A stretch of 64,000 bases of DNA from NIOZ-UU13 sp035528395. Its GTDB lineage: Bacteria; Planctomycetota; Phycisphaerae; Sedimentisphaerales; Anaerobacaceae. The notes beneath the pieces were generated by a model. It made no database searches and was not told where the DNA came from. It saw only the letters and a list, made by a program, of their open reading frames with translations. Within the stretch, counting starts at the first letter, position 1. Each line of letters opens with the position of its first letter. Below are positions 1 to 8,570 of this stretch, piece after piece. Both the position numbers and the translations under genes were made by a program. Location of the stretch: contig DATKYR010000029.1 of assembly GCA_035528395.1 (NCBI GenBank), forward strand, positions 112,567-176,566, written 5' to 3'.

Positions 1-1
1 A

Positions 2-703
2 AATCACAGCGACAAGAACATAAACCACCCGAAGGCGACCTGGGGTGTGACGTCCGGCAACCCTATATGGGAAGAGATACAACAAGCCGCATCACTGGTG
101 CCGCCGAGTTTTCTATTGAACGTGACGCTCAACAGAGACAAAAAGATTACCAGCGTCTTTGCCGGTGACTTTCGCAAAGCACACGAGCAGGGTTGTGCTT
201 ATGTAAAGAAAAATGCAATGGTTGCCGTAAGAAAACCATATGACATAGTTGTCACCAGCAATTCAGGATACCCGCTGGACTTGAATCTGTATCAGTCTAT
301 TAAGGGTATGAGTGCAGCCGCCCAGGTTGTCAAGGAAGGTGGAGCTATAATAGCTGTTGCCGACTGCTGGGACGGAATCCCAGAACACGGAGAGTACTGC
401 GAGCTGTTGCTGGAGGCTGAGAGTCCCGAGTCGTTGCTGAAGACAATTCGCAAGCAGGATTTTACGAGGCAGGATATGTGGCAGGCGCAGGTACATGCTT
501 TGATATGTCAGAAAGCGGATGTGTACTTCCACAGCCACAATCTCAGTGATGAGCAAATTGAGCGCGCCTTTCTCAAACCGTGTTCAAGGGTAGAAGAAAC
601 CATCGACGAGCTTCTGCATAAATACGGACAAGATGCCTCCATTTGTGTTCTGCCCGAAGGACCCCAGACAATCCCCTACGTCTCTCAGGGCAGCCTTGCA
701 TGA
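2..703 (+). CDS. larA: Nickel-dependent lactate racemase-like protein (LarA family), C-terminal part
   Basis: The reading frame is open from the first bases of the window, so the gene begins upstream. The visible part reads HPKATWGVTSGNPIWEE, then a stretch with VTSNSGYPLDLNLYQSIKG and AAQVVKEGGAIIAVADC. These resemble the C-terminal domain of LarA-type racemases, which interconvert 2-hydroxy acid enantiomers with a nickel-pincer cofactor. The histidines and SNSGYP loop are seen; the family call is from memory of LarA sequences. The N-terminal domain is missing, so the substrate cannot be judged; Planctomycetota often carry several LarA homologues of unknown substrate. A GTG at 47 is internal, not a start. 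Confidence 0.8.
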   Translation, partial: NHSDKNINHPKATWGVTSGNPIWEEIQQAASLVPPSFLLNVTLNRDKKITSVFAGDFRKAHEQGCAYVKKNAMVAVRKPYDIVVTSNSGYPLDLNLYQSIKGMSAAAQVVKEGGAIIAVADCWDGIPEHGEYCELLLEAESPESLLKTIRKQDFTRQDMWQAQVHALICQKADVYFHSHNLSDEQIERAFLKPCSRVEETIDELLHKYGQDASICVLPEGPQTIPYVSQGSLA

Positions 704-837
704 GATGATATATAGCTCTGCTTGAAACTGTCCCCAAACACAGGTAAAGAAATAACCGGACGGATATCGGGATGTCGGGCAAGTTATTACTCCGTAGAAT
801 ATTGCTTAGCCTCACAAGTCTATATGATAGGTTCTCG

Positions 838-1860
838 TCACGCTCTCCAGGGACGCTTTCTGTTTATTTTTCCCGACAAAATGTCCTTCGCAATGATTGC
901 ATCTTCCCTGATCTGAAAGTCAAACATACCCACATTTGCAAAATCCGCTCCGTTTTCAAAGGCGAATCTGAAGCCCTCTCGCGGATGGATGGCTCCGGCA
1001 GCCAAAACCTTGAAGGCAATCCACGGCTTCTTGACGGTTCTCATGAACTCGATTGTCTCCTCGGGCTTAGTACACCACATATTGTCGTGGGGCGGCAGCC
1101 CACGCTCGGGACGCTCGGCTTTTGGAGTGGCCGACCAATAGTTACCGCTGTGCAGCGTCTTCATATAGAAGTCCACCTCGACACCCGCCTTTTCCAGGGC
1201 CATTGGCACTTCAAGGGAATGGCACGCACAACCGGCTATCAGCCCGTTTTTCCTGATGAACTCAATGGCTTTGGCCAACAGATCCACGCGGTTATACCTG
1301 ACCCAATTGTCGCCTATACCACCATGTACAAAGGCGCCGATGGCACCGTTGTCAATTGCCGTTTGAATCGAGCCGGTAAGGTCGCCAGTTTTGGGATAAG
1401 TCTGGGCAATCCACTGAATCTGTCCGCCCCATTCATTACGATAACGGTTATACACTCGAATGGTAGGGTCCTCGCCGAATGCGTAGGGACTGTTGACGGG
1501 CCCTATCATCGTGTTGATACCACACTCCTCGCATAACTGCCATGTCTCAATAATCTTTCGGTCGGTGAAGTAGTGCCTCATCAACGAGGCAACGTAAATC
1601 AAGTCACGATCGTGAGAACTACCTATGATTAGATTACCACCGCAAATCAGACGACTAATCTCGACATGTCTAATCTTGCCCATCGGCATATCGAGATGAG
1701 CTCTCTGCTGTCGGGCTACCACTTGTTCATCAGTTTTCTGATGGGCCTGTCGCGTCTTAGCCAAAAGCGCCTGTTCCTCATGACTTGTAGACAATGTTAG
1801 GCCGGCTGAAGCAGCTAAAGACCCCTTAATAAATCCCCGACGATTCACGGTCCTGGCCAT
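838..1860 (-). CDS. Tat-exported TIM-barrel-like protein of unknown function
   Basis: The 340-residue product opens with a twin-arginine signal (RRGFIKGSLAASAG), so it should be exported folded across the inner membrane. The mature part has the alternating pattern of a TIM barrel: EISRLICGGNLIIG, CGINTMIG, GAIGAFVHGG, NGLIAGCACHSLEVP, WIAFKVLAAGAI and FANVGMFDFQI. The early HVEISRLICGGN stretch recalls aldo/keto reductase-like proteins, but no clear Asp-Tyr-Lys-His tetrad was identified. It lies alone on the minus strand, tail-to-tail with the larA-like gene. Similar Tat-tagged barrels are common in Planctomycetota near sugar genes. Catalytic activity is not assigned. Confidence 0.7.
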   Translation of the reverse strand: MARTVNRRGFIKGSLAASAGLTLSTSHEEQALLAKTRQAHQKTDEQVVARQQRAHLDMPMGKIRHVEISRLICGGNLIIGSSHDRDLIYVASLMRHYFTDRKIIETWQLCEECGINTMIGPVNSPYAFGEDPTIRVYNRYRNEWGGQIQWIAQTYPKTGDLTGSIQTAIDNGAIGAFVHGGIGDNWVRYNRVDLLAKAIEFIRKNGLIAGCACHSLEVPMALEKAGVEVDFYMKTLHSGNYWSATPKAERPERGLPPHDNMWCTKPEETIEFMRTVKKPWIAFKVLAAGAIHPREGFRFAFENGADFANVGMFDFQIREDAIIAKDILSGKINRKRPWRA

Positions 1861-2483
1861 AAGATCACCCGAAATCTTTCTCCATAATGCGCCACTAACC
1901 CGAGCTTAGTGGAACAATACTGTTTAAGGATTTGCAGCCTTGTCTATACGGGCTTCCCGAAGATTGGGTCCTCACCCAATTGTAGAAGACAGACTGCCTG
2001 TCGCGTCTCGGCTCCGCCAAGCGAGCCAAGACGGGCAAAAACTTTCCTGCGCAATCCTGCGGTTGCTTTTGGTCACTCAGCACCACTAAAGAGTATAACG
2101 CTACGGCTCATATCTGTCAACTTTGGACGGCTGAAATTTAGCTAAAAGTCACCGTTCGAATAATACCGTGTCACATTTCAAGAACAGCACTATTAGTTCT
2201 AAAACAAGCGAGTTTTTTTGGGCTTCAATACAATGGGGGCGGTAATTTTGTCCGGACAAAATTTTCCTGTCCCAGCCGGCCGGCTGGTTAAGTCTGTGCA
2301 GTTTTTGGTTGCAATAATATACCGTTTCAGGTATCATTACTATTTTAGGAGTATTGTCTTCTAATGATGTTCTAACGGACACCTAATCAGGTGAAAATCA
2401 TATTGGATATGAATAGACCATATTGGGTGGTGCTTCGAGCAAATTATTCTATGATTCCTTGGTGAGAGTGTTAAGAGGTTCCT
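1861..2483. other. Intergenic region without a convincing gene
   Basis: About 620 bases between two divergent genes. Short open frames exist on both strands but have no ribosome binding site or recognisable domain. A small palindrome (GATTGGGTCCTCACCCAATT near 1963-1982) is visible. The right end must hold the promoter of the pseudopilin gene at 2484; no clean -35/-10 pair was recognised. Confidence 0.5.
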
Positions 2484-3257
2484 GTGAAAATAAATGGAGG
2501 CCGTATTGGGAACAAGGTAAGGATAAAAGGTTTTACGCTTATTGAACTTCTTGTCGTAATTTCAATCATCGCTTTACTCATGTCTATTCTTCTGCCGAGT
2601 CTTAACCGTGCCCGTGAACAGGCAAAAACGGTTATTTGCAGGTCCAATCTGAAGGATATCGGCCTTGCGTTTATGGATTATGCAATGCAGAACTCAGAGC
2701 AATTACCCCCTCTCGGCGATACCGACCCGCTGGCCGGCGGAGGAAGTGACCCAAGACGGTATGTTGGAAAGCACTGGTACGAAAGGCTGGCGGAAACAGG
2801 CCTGGTACCCGATGGAAGCGTCAAGAGCGATTCTCCCCCGACATTTGTAAATTACACTGAGGGAATATGGAGATGCCCCACGGTAAAAAGAACTCAGATT
2901 TACGCAGAATCAGGACGCGCAACATGGGGCGGAGGTTATGGTGTAAATCAATGGTTTATAAACTATGGAACCAGGGGAGGAAGCCCCAAACTGAGTAGTA
3001 TAAAAAATGCCGCCTTCGTGTTTCTCGTTGGTGATTGCGGCAGGCCCATGGGCGATGGAACTTTCAATTACAGCACATGGTGCAAGCTATACCCGCTTAT
3101 GCCTTTTGACCTCAGGAAAACGGGCAATCCGAATGAGCAACCTGCATGCAGGCACAATGGAAAGGGGAATGTAATATTTGTGGATGGCCATATAGGCGAT
3201 GCAACTTTCAAAGAGTTCGATACCAACAAAAACAATATCCTTATTGACATGAGATAG
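2484..3257 (+). CDS. Pseudopilin-like protein with prepilin N-terminus and H-X9-DG motif
   Basis: This 257-residue protein has a type IV prepilin leader: KGFTLIELLVVISIIALLMS, with cleavage expected after the Gly and a Glu at mature position 5. A polar face (RAREQAKTVICRSNLKDIG) follows. Near the C-terminus, RHNGKGNVIFVDGHIGDA fits the H-X9-DG signature of the large planctomycete pseudopilin-like family (related to DUF1559/SBP_bac_10). It probably sits in the periplasm anchored by its N-terminal helix, perhaps as part of a type II secretion-like or surface structure. The start is GTG with AGAGG seven bases upstream. It heads a cluster with the phosphoesterase and small membrane protein downstream. 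Confidence 0.85.
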   Translation: MKINGGRIGNKVRIKGFTLIELLVVISIIALLMSILLPSLNRAREQAKTVICRSNLKDIGLAFMDYAMQNSEQLPPLGDTDPLAGGGSDPRRYVGKHWYERLAETGLVPDGSVKSDSPPTFVNYTEGIWRCPTVKRTQIYAESGRATWGGGYGVNQWFINYGTRGGSPKLSSIKNAAFVFLVGDCGRPMGDGTFNYSTWCKLYPLMPFDLRKTGNPNEQPACRHNGKGNVIFVDGHIGDATFKEFDTNKNNILIDMR

Positions 3258-3315
3258 TATTAATAAATTTCCATAGCAATTATAAAATCAGAATTAACAT
3301 TTTTTGGAGGTCAGA

Positions 3316-4455
3316 ATGCAATCCTTCAGTAGAAAAACTATAATGATTACAGTAGTGCTATGTGTGCAAATTATCGTTTTAACCTTTGGGGCGGCCAATG
3401 CACAGGGCAAGAAACCTGGTCCCGCATATTCATTTGTGTATCTTGGTGACATTCATTTCGACAAAAGAAGCCATCATAATTTCGAGTGGGTAAAAGCCAA
3501 TAAGCCAAATGATATTGGGCAGATAGATGACTACGTCAGGATTACGGAAAACCATACGCCCGGTCTTCTAAAACGAATTCAGACTGCTATAGAATCCAGT
3601 AACGGCCGAATAAAAATGATTATCCAGGGTGGAGATCTTACCGAGGGACTTTGCGGCAGTCGTGAACTCCAAGAGACTCAATTCAAAGACGTCAAAGAGT
3701 GTATTCGTAATCATATACCTGAGACCACATTCATTTCTACCAAGGGCAATCACGATATCACCGGCCCCGGGGCAAGGGAGGCCTTTGACAGTTTTATGCT
3801 GCCATGGTTATCAAAAGAATGTAAAAAGCAAATAGATTCTGCATCTTTTTATTTTATGGAAGGGCCGGATTTATTTGTGTTCTTCGACGCATATCACAAT
3901 AACAGTCTTGATTGGCTGGAAAAAACTTTAAGTCAGAACAAGCATCGACATGTGTTTGTTGTAATGCACCCTCCTGCAGTTCCTTATAACGCAAGGTCCA
4001 CGTGGCATCTTTTTTCAAGAGCAAAAGAGAAAGATGTTCGCGAAAGATTCTTAAATATACTGGGCGCAAATAAAGTAATACTGCTGACCGCCCACCTGCA
4101 CAAGTACGTTGTTCTGGCAAGAAAGACTCCAAGAGGTACTTTTGTGCAGTTCAGTATGAACAGTGTTATCAGCTCACCTGAAATATCAGTGAGAGATCAT
4201 CTTGAAGGTGTTAAGAATTATAGCATCCGACTCGTTGAGCTCGAACCTGAATTTCAGCCTGATACAAAGGAACAACGGCAGAAGCTGCTTGAAGATGAGA
4301 AACCATATACAACTTATTTTGAATATGCGGATTTTCCCGGATATGCTGTCATTAATGTCTCAGAAACAGGGATCAACATAGATATTTACACGGGTGATTC
4401 CAACAAAGTATGGAAGAACATACCACTCAATTCAGTGCTCAAATTAAATCCGTAG
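3316..4455 (+). CDS. Exported metallophosphoesterase (calcineurin-like)
   Basis: The protein starts at the ATG at 3316, which has GGAGG nine bases upstream; an earlier in-frame TTG would overlap that site. A signal peptide (hydrophobic stretch ending GAANAQGKK) precedes the catalytic domain. Metal-binding motifs of the calcineurin-like family are present: LGDIHFD, GGDLTEG, KGNHDITGP, VVMHPPAVPYN and LTAHLHKYV. These give the two-metal Asp-His, Asp, Asn-His and His-His ligands. The substrate, a phosphomonoester or phosphodiester, is unknown. It follows the H-X9-DG gene by 58 bases and precedes a small membrane protein by 18 bases, so the three may be co-transcribed. Length (about 379 residues) is normal for secreted members. 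Confidence 0.88.
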   Translation: MQSFSRKTIMITVVLCVQIIVLTFGAANAQGKKPGPAYSFVYLGDIHFDKRSHHNFEWVKANKPNDIGQIDDYVRITENHTPGLLKRIQTAIESSNGRIKMIIQGGDLTEGLCGSRELQETQFKDVKECIRNHIPETTFISTKGNHDITGPGAREAFDSFMLPWLSKECKKQIDSASFYFMEGPDLFVFFDAYHNNSLDWLEKTLSQNKHRHVFVVMHPPAVPYNARSTWHLFSRAKEKDVRERFLNILGANKVILLTAHLHKYVVLARKTPRGTFVQFSMNSVISSPEISVRDHLEGVKNYSIRLVELEPEFQPDTKEQRQKLLEDEKPYTTYFEYADFPGYAVINVSETGINIDIYTGDSNKVWKNIPLNSVLKLNP

Positions 4456-4473
4456 AAGATAGCTATCGTAAAT

Positions 4474-4914
4474 ATGAATAAGAAGAATGTCATTGGCTTA
4501 ACTATATCTATAATCCTTCTTGTGTTGGCGGCAATATTTTATAAAGGATTGTTTAAGTCTAACAATCGACCTGGTGATAATGAGCTGGGTTACTATTTTG
4601 ACTTGAATACTCGAGAATTGTTTGTCAGGGACGGCACTATGCGTCCCCCCATAGATGCGCCCTCCGGCGCCGATGAGGACGGCAATCCGGCGGGAGTCAG
4701 AGCTTATGTATATGGTAAAGCAAGCGGTGACGCGGATGACATTGAAATTGCTTTTCTTGAATATGAAGTCCCTGGTGGGGCCATGATAAGTGACCCGGAA
4801 GTGATAAAATGGGTATCTGCTACGAGCGTAAATGGCGCCAGGTTACGTCAATCATGCGTTCAGCGCTGCATCGAACAGGGTTATACAGAAAGAGTCTATC
4901 CACGGTCTCGATAA
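4474..4914 (+). CDS. Membrane-anchored hypothetical protein
   Basis: A 146-residue protein with one N-terminal membrane segment (NVIGLTISIILLVLAAIFYK) and an exported domain containing LGYYFDLNTRELFVRDG, PPIDAPSGADEDG and GVRAYVYGKASG. The pattern resembles small planctomycete proteins found next to H-X9-DG pseudopilins, which have no assigned function. It lies 18 bases after the phosphoesterase and is probably translated from the same message. The last 30 residues (Arg/Cys-rich) look less ordered; a 3' frameshift in the lineage cannot be excluded from one sequence. Confidence 0.65.
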   Translation: MNKKNVIGLTISIILLVLAAIFYKGLFKSNNRPGDNELGYYFDLNTRELFVRDGTMRPPIDAPSGADEDGNPAGVRAYVYGKASGDADDIEIAFLEYEVPGGAMISDPEVIKWVSATSVNGARLRQSCVQRCIEQGYTERVYPRSR

Positions 4915-5508
4915 AAATCTTCTGTTTGGTTTTGGAGAAAAAGTAAACGGCGAAAAAAAGCTGGAAAGAAAAAGGCCCCTGCTTTGCAGGAGAGGGGGTA
5001 GAACAAAGCAGAGGCTTAAGTGATAGTGTATATTAAATACACTATAACACCTCCCTCCTTGGGAAACTAATCAATAAAGACTATAGTTAAGTGCCATCGT
5101 AGATGCCAAATGTAACGCTTTTTCTGCATGTAACGATTTTTCTGTATGTAAGGCTTTTTTCAGCAATTCCACCATCGAGCTAACCAGCTCAAGACCCGTA
5201 TGCTGCAAAAAAAACGTTACAAGGGGCTTTCTCAGCGGATTTAAGGGCCGATTCCTGTATGGATACCACTTCAAAAAACGAGTTCGCCGGTTAAATGATT
5301 TCTGAGAGATTATTTTCGGCTTATGTGGGATTCTGTGAGCTGCCTTAGGTCAATGAAAAAAGGGCTGCAGTTGCAATCTATAAGATTATTTGGTAACATT
5401 CTACAATCAGAATGCTTAGCGGTGTTGCTAAGTGGTGTAAATGGGAAATCTCAGTTCATGTATGTTCCCGAACCTCTTGGATTCAGGATTCACAGGAGAG
5501 ATAAGACC
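4915..5508. other. Intergenic region with hairpin and tandem 18-bp repeat
   Basis: No convincing gene. A 9-bp perfect inverted repeat (ATAGTGTAT 5023-5031, ATACACTAT 5037-5045) lies after the membrane-protein gene and could fold as a hairpin, without a T-tract. Three tandem 18-bp units (ATGTAACGCTTTTTCTGC-like) occupy 5110-5163. On the minus strand they encode a six-residue repeat inside a 67-codon frame that begins with TTG and has no good ribosome site, so it is not called as a gene. Confidence 0.55.
5110..5163. repeat. Three tandem 18-bp units
   Basis: Units begin at 5110, 5128 and 5146 and share ATGTAA(C/G)G followed by a T-rich stretch. Differences between units are few. The length, a multiple of three, keeps any reading frame through it. 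Confidence 0.75.
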
Positions 5509-6579
5509 ATGTTTACAATGAAACACATGGGTATTGTGCTTGTTGGAGCAGTACTGCTGCTTGTAGCTCTGTGCTCTGCCGCCGGAGCTAAAGAGAAGGT
5601 CATTCTCGATACTGATATGGTCCTCTTGTATGACGATGGTGTGGCGATGATGATGCTCGCAAGGCATCCGGACATAGAGCTGCTCGGCGTGACAATAGTC
5701 CCCGGGAACACCTGGGTTTCAGAGGGGACAGCATACGCTCTTCGTCAGCTTGAGGTGCTGAAGCGCACGGACATTCCGGTAGCCTTGGGGATACGTTACC
5801 CGCTTCGAGCAGGGCGATATGAAACCTTGGAAATTGAGCGGAAGATGTTTGGTTATAGCTCAAGCTATATCGGCTGTTTCAGCAGGGCTGAACCCCCGTC
5901 GTATCTTGACGTGTATCGCGCCGAATTTGGAAGCGAGCCAACAATAAAGCCTGTGGATAAGTACGCAGTGGACTTTCTGATTGACACTATCAAGGCCAAC
6001 CCGGGAGAAGTTACCGTTATGCCAATAGGTCCATGTACGAACCTGGCAATCGCCATAAGAATGGCTCCGGAGATTATTCCCCTCATAAAGAGGGTTGTAT
6101 ACATGGGTGGAGCGTTTGGTACTCCAGGCAATACAACCCCGTCAGCCGAATTCAATTGGTGGTTTGACCCGGAAGCGGCCAAAATGGCTGTTCGGGCCCC
6201 CTTTGCCGAACAGCTCATTGTAGGATTAGATGTCTGTGAGAAATATCATTTCAACAAGAAACTCTTTGAGCGCATTACCTCTGTTGACACACCGATTGCA
6301 AAGATGTTCAAGGAAAAGTATGGGCCGGGATTTGAAAAGAATCCTGACTATACTCGATTGGTTTGGGATACCATTACTGCTGCGGTTGTCATTGATCCGA
6401 CGTTAATTGTTGAAGAAGAAACTCGCTGGGTCGATGTCAATTCAGATTATAACCTGGACTACGGTCGAAGCCTCGGCTATCTCAAACAAGGACCCGCTGG
6501 TACTCAAAAGGCCCGCATCCTCCTGGCGATTGATGAGAAACGCTTCTGGAATCTGATGGTGGATTTGATCACAAAATAA
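5509..6579 (+). CDS. Exported nucleoside hydrolase (IUNH family)
   Basis: The start at 5509 is chosen because AGGAGA lies just upstream and a signal peptide follows (MKHMGIVLVGAVLLLVALCS). The mature domain begins KVILDTDMVLLYDDGVAMMM, a form of the DTDxxxDD calcium-binding motif of inosine-uridine-preferring nucleoside hydrolases, which split the N-glycosidic bond of ribonucleosides. Further family marks are LLGVTIVPGNTW, VTVMPIGPCTNLAIAI and VVYMGGAFGTPGN. Later EFNWWFDPEAAKMAV matches the second metal/ribose loop. An exported copy suggests scavenging of external nucleosides or hydrolysis of an N-glycoside in the periplasm. It stands alone, ending just before the insertion sequence. Confidence 0.88.
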   Translation: MFTMKHMGIVLVGAVLLLVALCSAAGAKEKVILDTDMVLLYDDGVAMMMLARHPDIELLGVTIVPGNTWVSEGTAYALRQLEVLKRTDIPVALGIRYPLRAGRYETLEIERKMFGYSSSYIGCFSRAEPPSYLDVYRAEFGSEPTIKPVDKYAVDFLIDTIKANPGEVTVMPIGPCTNLAIAIRMAPEIIPLIKRVVYMGGAFGTPGNTTPSAEFNWWFDPEAAKMAVRAPFAEQLIVGLDVCEKYHFNKKLFERITSVDTPIAKMFKEKYGPGFEKNPDYTRLVWDTITAAVVIDPTLIVEEETRWVDVNSDYNLDYGRSLGYLKQGPAGTQKARILLAIDEKRFWNLMVDLITK

Positions 6580-6649
6580 CCTTGTCTGAAAAGCATGCTG
6601 AGCAGAGAGCAATATACTGGCATCTTCAATTCTGATTTGTTATCCTATT

Positions 6650-7976
6650 ACACTACTGTCCGGTTATAAGTCGAATAACATCAACTGGTTACAAAAATCA
6701 GTATTGTCAGTTTTGTAACCAGCTTCCATAAGTACTTGTAAAATAGACACTTTCTCGAATAAGGTTACACTCAAAATCTGTAGAATTGTGTAGAGATTCA
6801 AATCCAGGTTCAGTTGCTTTTTTATTATTGCTACCAACACATAAACCGAGATTGCAATCCATATCTGTGTCTTCACAGCGTTCTCGGTAGTGCCAAAGAA
6901 TGCCTTGATACGAAGATGCTGCTTGATCCATTTGAAGAACAGTTCCACCTGCCAGCGGCACTTGTAAAGCTGAGCGATAGTTATCGCTGGTAATGTAAAA
7001 CAGTTGGTTAGAAACACCAGATTCTGTTCTGTTTCTTTGTCCACATAGCGGATCCGCCGAAGTCTTTCGGGATAATCTCTCAATGAATAAAAGCCTGTCA
7101 GCACAATTGTCTGATCGCACCGCAAACCGGTCGATTTGTCTACGGGATGAGAGTACAATCGACGAAATTGAAAGTTTTCTTTTGTCCGAGTTACAAAGAA
7201 TGCCAGGCATTGATGGAATATGTAGAGACGAGCAAAGTCGAGGTATCCGCGATCCATGATATAAAATGCTCCAGCTTCCGGAATGATATCGTCGAGGATG
7301 TTGACATCGTGAATGAGGGCCTCTGTAATGCGTATAAACGTGGGAATGTTGCCGCGTAAGTCCAAAAGTGTATGAAGCTTTACTCCTGCTTTGTGCTTGC
7401 GAAACTTTGCCCATGGGAATAGTGACAGGCATAAATCTATTGTTGTCGAATCGAGTGCGTAAACTGTCTGGTCCAATTCTACCCCGAATTCTTCTTTGGC
7501 GTAAAGACCTCTGGCAATATGAATCAACACCTGGGCAAATTCGGCGTAGATACGCCAATCTCTGTTTTCGTTTGCGTCGGCCAAAGTTGACTTTGAAACT
7601 CTGCTGCGGATTCCCATGTGATAGAGTTTGGATTGCATCGCACGCAAACATGCTTCTATATCTCGGAGACTTTCGCGATAGGTTAGTTGAGCAAATGCCA
7701 TACATAGGAACTGATCCATGCATGAAAACTTTTGAACCTTGTAATTTCCCCGATATCGTTTGACACACTTTCTCAAGTCTCGTAGCGGGAGAAAATCCAT
7801 TATTTGCGAAAAGACTGTCCGTCCAGTATTCATCGGCCATCTCCTTGATATTTTTCAAATTGAAATGGCCTGAGTCTAAAAGTGATTTCAAATCGATTAC
7901 AGTCATTTTTTCTTGTAACCTAATGTTATTAAAATCGTTATAATGTTTTCCAAATCAAACAACCGGACAGTAGTGT
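6650..7976 (-). mobile_element. Complete IS4-family insertion sequence
   Basis: Perfect 16-bp terminal inverted repeats flank the transposase: ACACTACTGTCCGGTT at 6650-6665 and its complement at 7961-7976. If the ends are read as CACTACTGTCCGG, each side abuts TTA, a possible 3-bp target duplication, though the exact duplication is ambiguous. The element is about 1.33 kb and appears intact. It sits between the nucleoside hydrolase gene and tsaE and does not interrupt a recognisable gene. Confidence 0.85.
6664..7833 (-). CDS. IS4-family DDE transposase
   Basis: The 389-residue protein has the N-terminal domain typical of this group (TVFSQIMDFLPLRDLRKCV, near DUF4372) and a DDE catalytic core. 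YALDSTTIDLCLSLFPWAKF carries the first Asp, YIMDRGYLDF the second, and YKCRWQVELFFKWIKQHLRI the YREK-like region with the catalytic Glu. It would excise and insert the surrounding element using the 16-bp ends. It is full length for the group and free of stops. A second long frame on the same strand is a shadow of this gene. Confidence 0.93.
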   Translation of the reverse strand: MNTGRTVFSQIMDFLPLRDLRKCVKRYRGNYKVQKFSCMDQFLCMAFAQLTYRESLRDIEACLRAMQSKLYHMGIRSRVSKSTLADANENRDWRIYAEFAQVLIHIARGLYAKEEFGVELDQTVYALDSTTIDLCLSLFPWAKFRKHKAGVKLHTLLDLRGNIPTFIRITEALIHDVNILDDIIPEAGAFYIMDRGYLDFARLYIFHQCLAFFVTRTKENFQFRRLYSHPVDKSTGLRCDQTIVLTGFYSLRDYPERLRRIRYVDKETEQNLVFLTNCFTLPAITIAQLYKCRWQVELFFKWIKQHLRIKAFFGTTENAVKTQIWIAISVYVLVAIIKKQLNLDLNLYTILQILSVTLFEKVSILQVLMEAGYKTDNTDFCNQLMLFDL

Positions 7977-7978
7977 TA

Positions 7979-8060
7979 AAGTGCCTAAAGTGAACTAAAG
8001 TTGTAAGAATAAAGTTTTCTGAATTTTAGGCTCTTTAGCCACTTCAAACTTTAGGCACTT
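7979..8060. repeat. Inverted repeat beside the insertion sequence
   Basis: Arms AAGTGCCTAAAGT (7979-7991) and ACTTTAGGCACTT (8048-8060) are perfect complements separated by 56 bases. They lie just downstream of tsaE on the minus strand and could act as its terminator or be a dispersed palindromic element. Confidence 0.6.
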
Positions 8061-8087
8061 CGAAGAGTTTTTTCCACCTCTGAGAGG

Positions 8088-8537
8088 TTATATGGTTGTA
8101 ATGTACACGGGTGTGTTTTTGATATGTATTTTTCTCTTGTTTTCGCCGGTGTGTTCAAGCTCTATCCGAATGTAGTCTATAGCCTGTAGAGCTGATTCGA
8201 TTTTATTGGCCCACTCAATCAGAACCACTGACTGCGGATAACAGAAATCATCAAAGCCCAACATCTCAAACTCGGAAACAGAATTCAACCGATAAGCATC
8301 TATATGGTAAATATCCAGTCGGCCTGCATACTCATTAACTATAACGAACGTGGGACTATTAACATTTCTGTGGTCTTTCGCCCCGGCACCGGCTGCAACC
8401 CCCTTAATCAGATGTGTTTTGCCGCTGCCCAACTGCCCACAAACAGCTATAACCTCACCGCCCTTTAATTGTGAGCCGATTTTTCGACCGAGTTCTATAG
8501 TATCCCCCGGCGAATTCGAGATAATTCTAAAATCCAT
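8088..8537 (-). CDS. tsaE: TsaE, tRNA threonylcarbamoyladenosine ATPase subunit
   Basis: TsaE is the P-loop ATPase of the complex that adds threonylcarbamoyl to A37 of ANN-decoding tRNAs. The Walker A motif CGQLGSGKTHLIKG is clear, followed by SPTFVIVNEY, IYHIDAYRL, and VVLIEWANKIES, all standard for the family. Length (about 149 residues) is typical. The ATG at 8537 is preferred over an upstream in-frame TTG at 8543. It is the last gene of the argH-thiL-lyase-tsaE run and begins 34 bases after the lyase stop. The partner gene tsaC is at 30.7 kb in this window. Confidence 0.93.
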   Translation of the reverse strand: MDFRIISNSPGDTIELGRKIGSQLKGGEVIAVCGQLGSGKTHLIKGVAAGAGAKDHRNVNSPTFVIVNEYAGRLDIYHIDAYRLNSVSEFEMLGFDDFCYPQSVVLIEWANKIESALQAIDYIRIELEHTGENKRKIHIKNTPVYITTI

Positions 8538-8570
8538 AACCAATAATCAATACTCAATTATTCCAAATGG

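Noticed and set aside
772..1536. 254-codon plus-strand frame
   Set aside because: Antisense shadow of the Tat-exported barrel gene, which has a signal peptide and a regular fold pattern.
6707..7906. A 399-codon frame on the minus strand overlapping the IS4 transposase
   Set aside because: It has no domain pattern, a Ser/Arg-rich composition and lies in another frame of an intact, clearly recognisable transposase.
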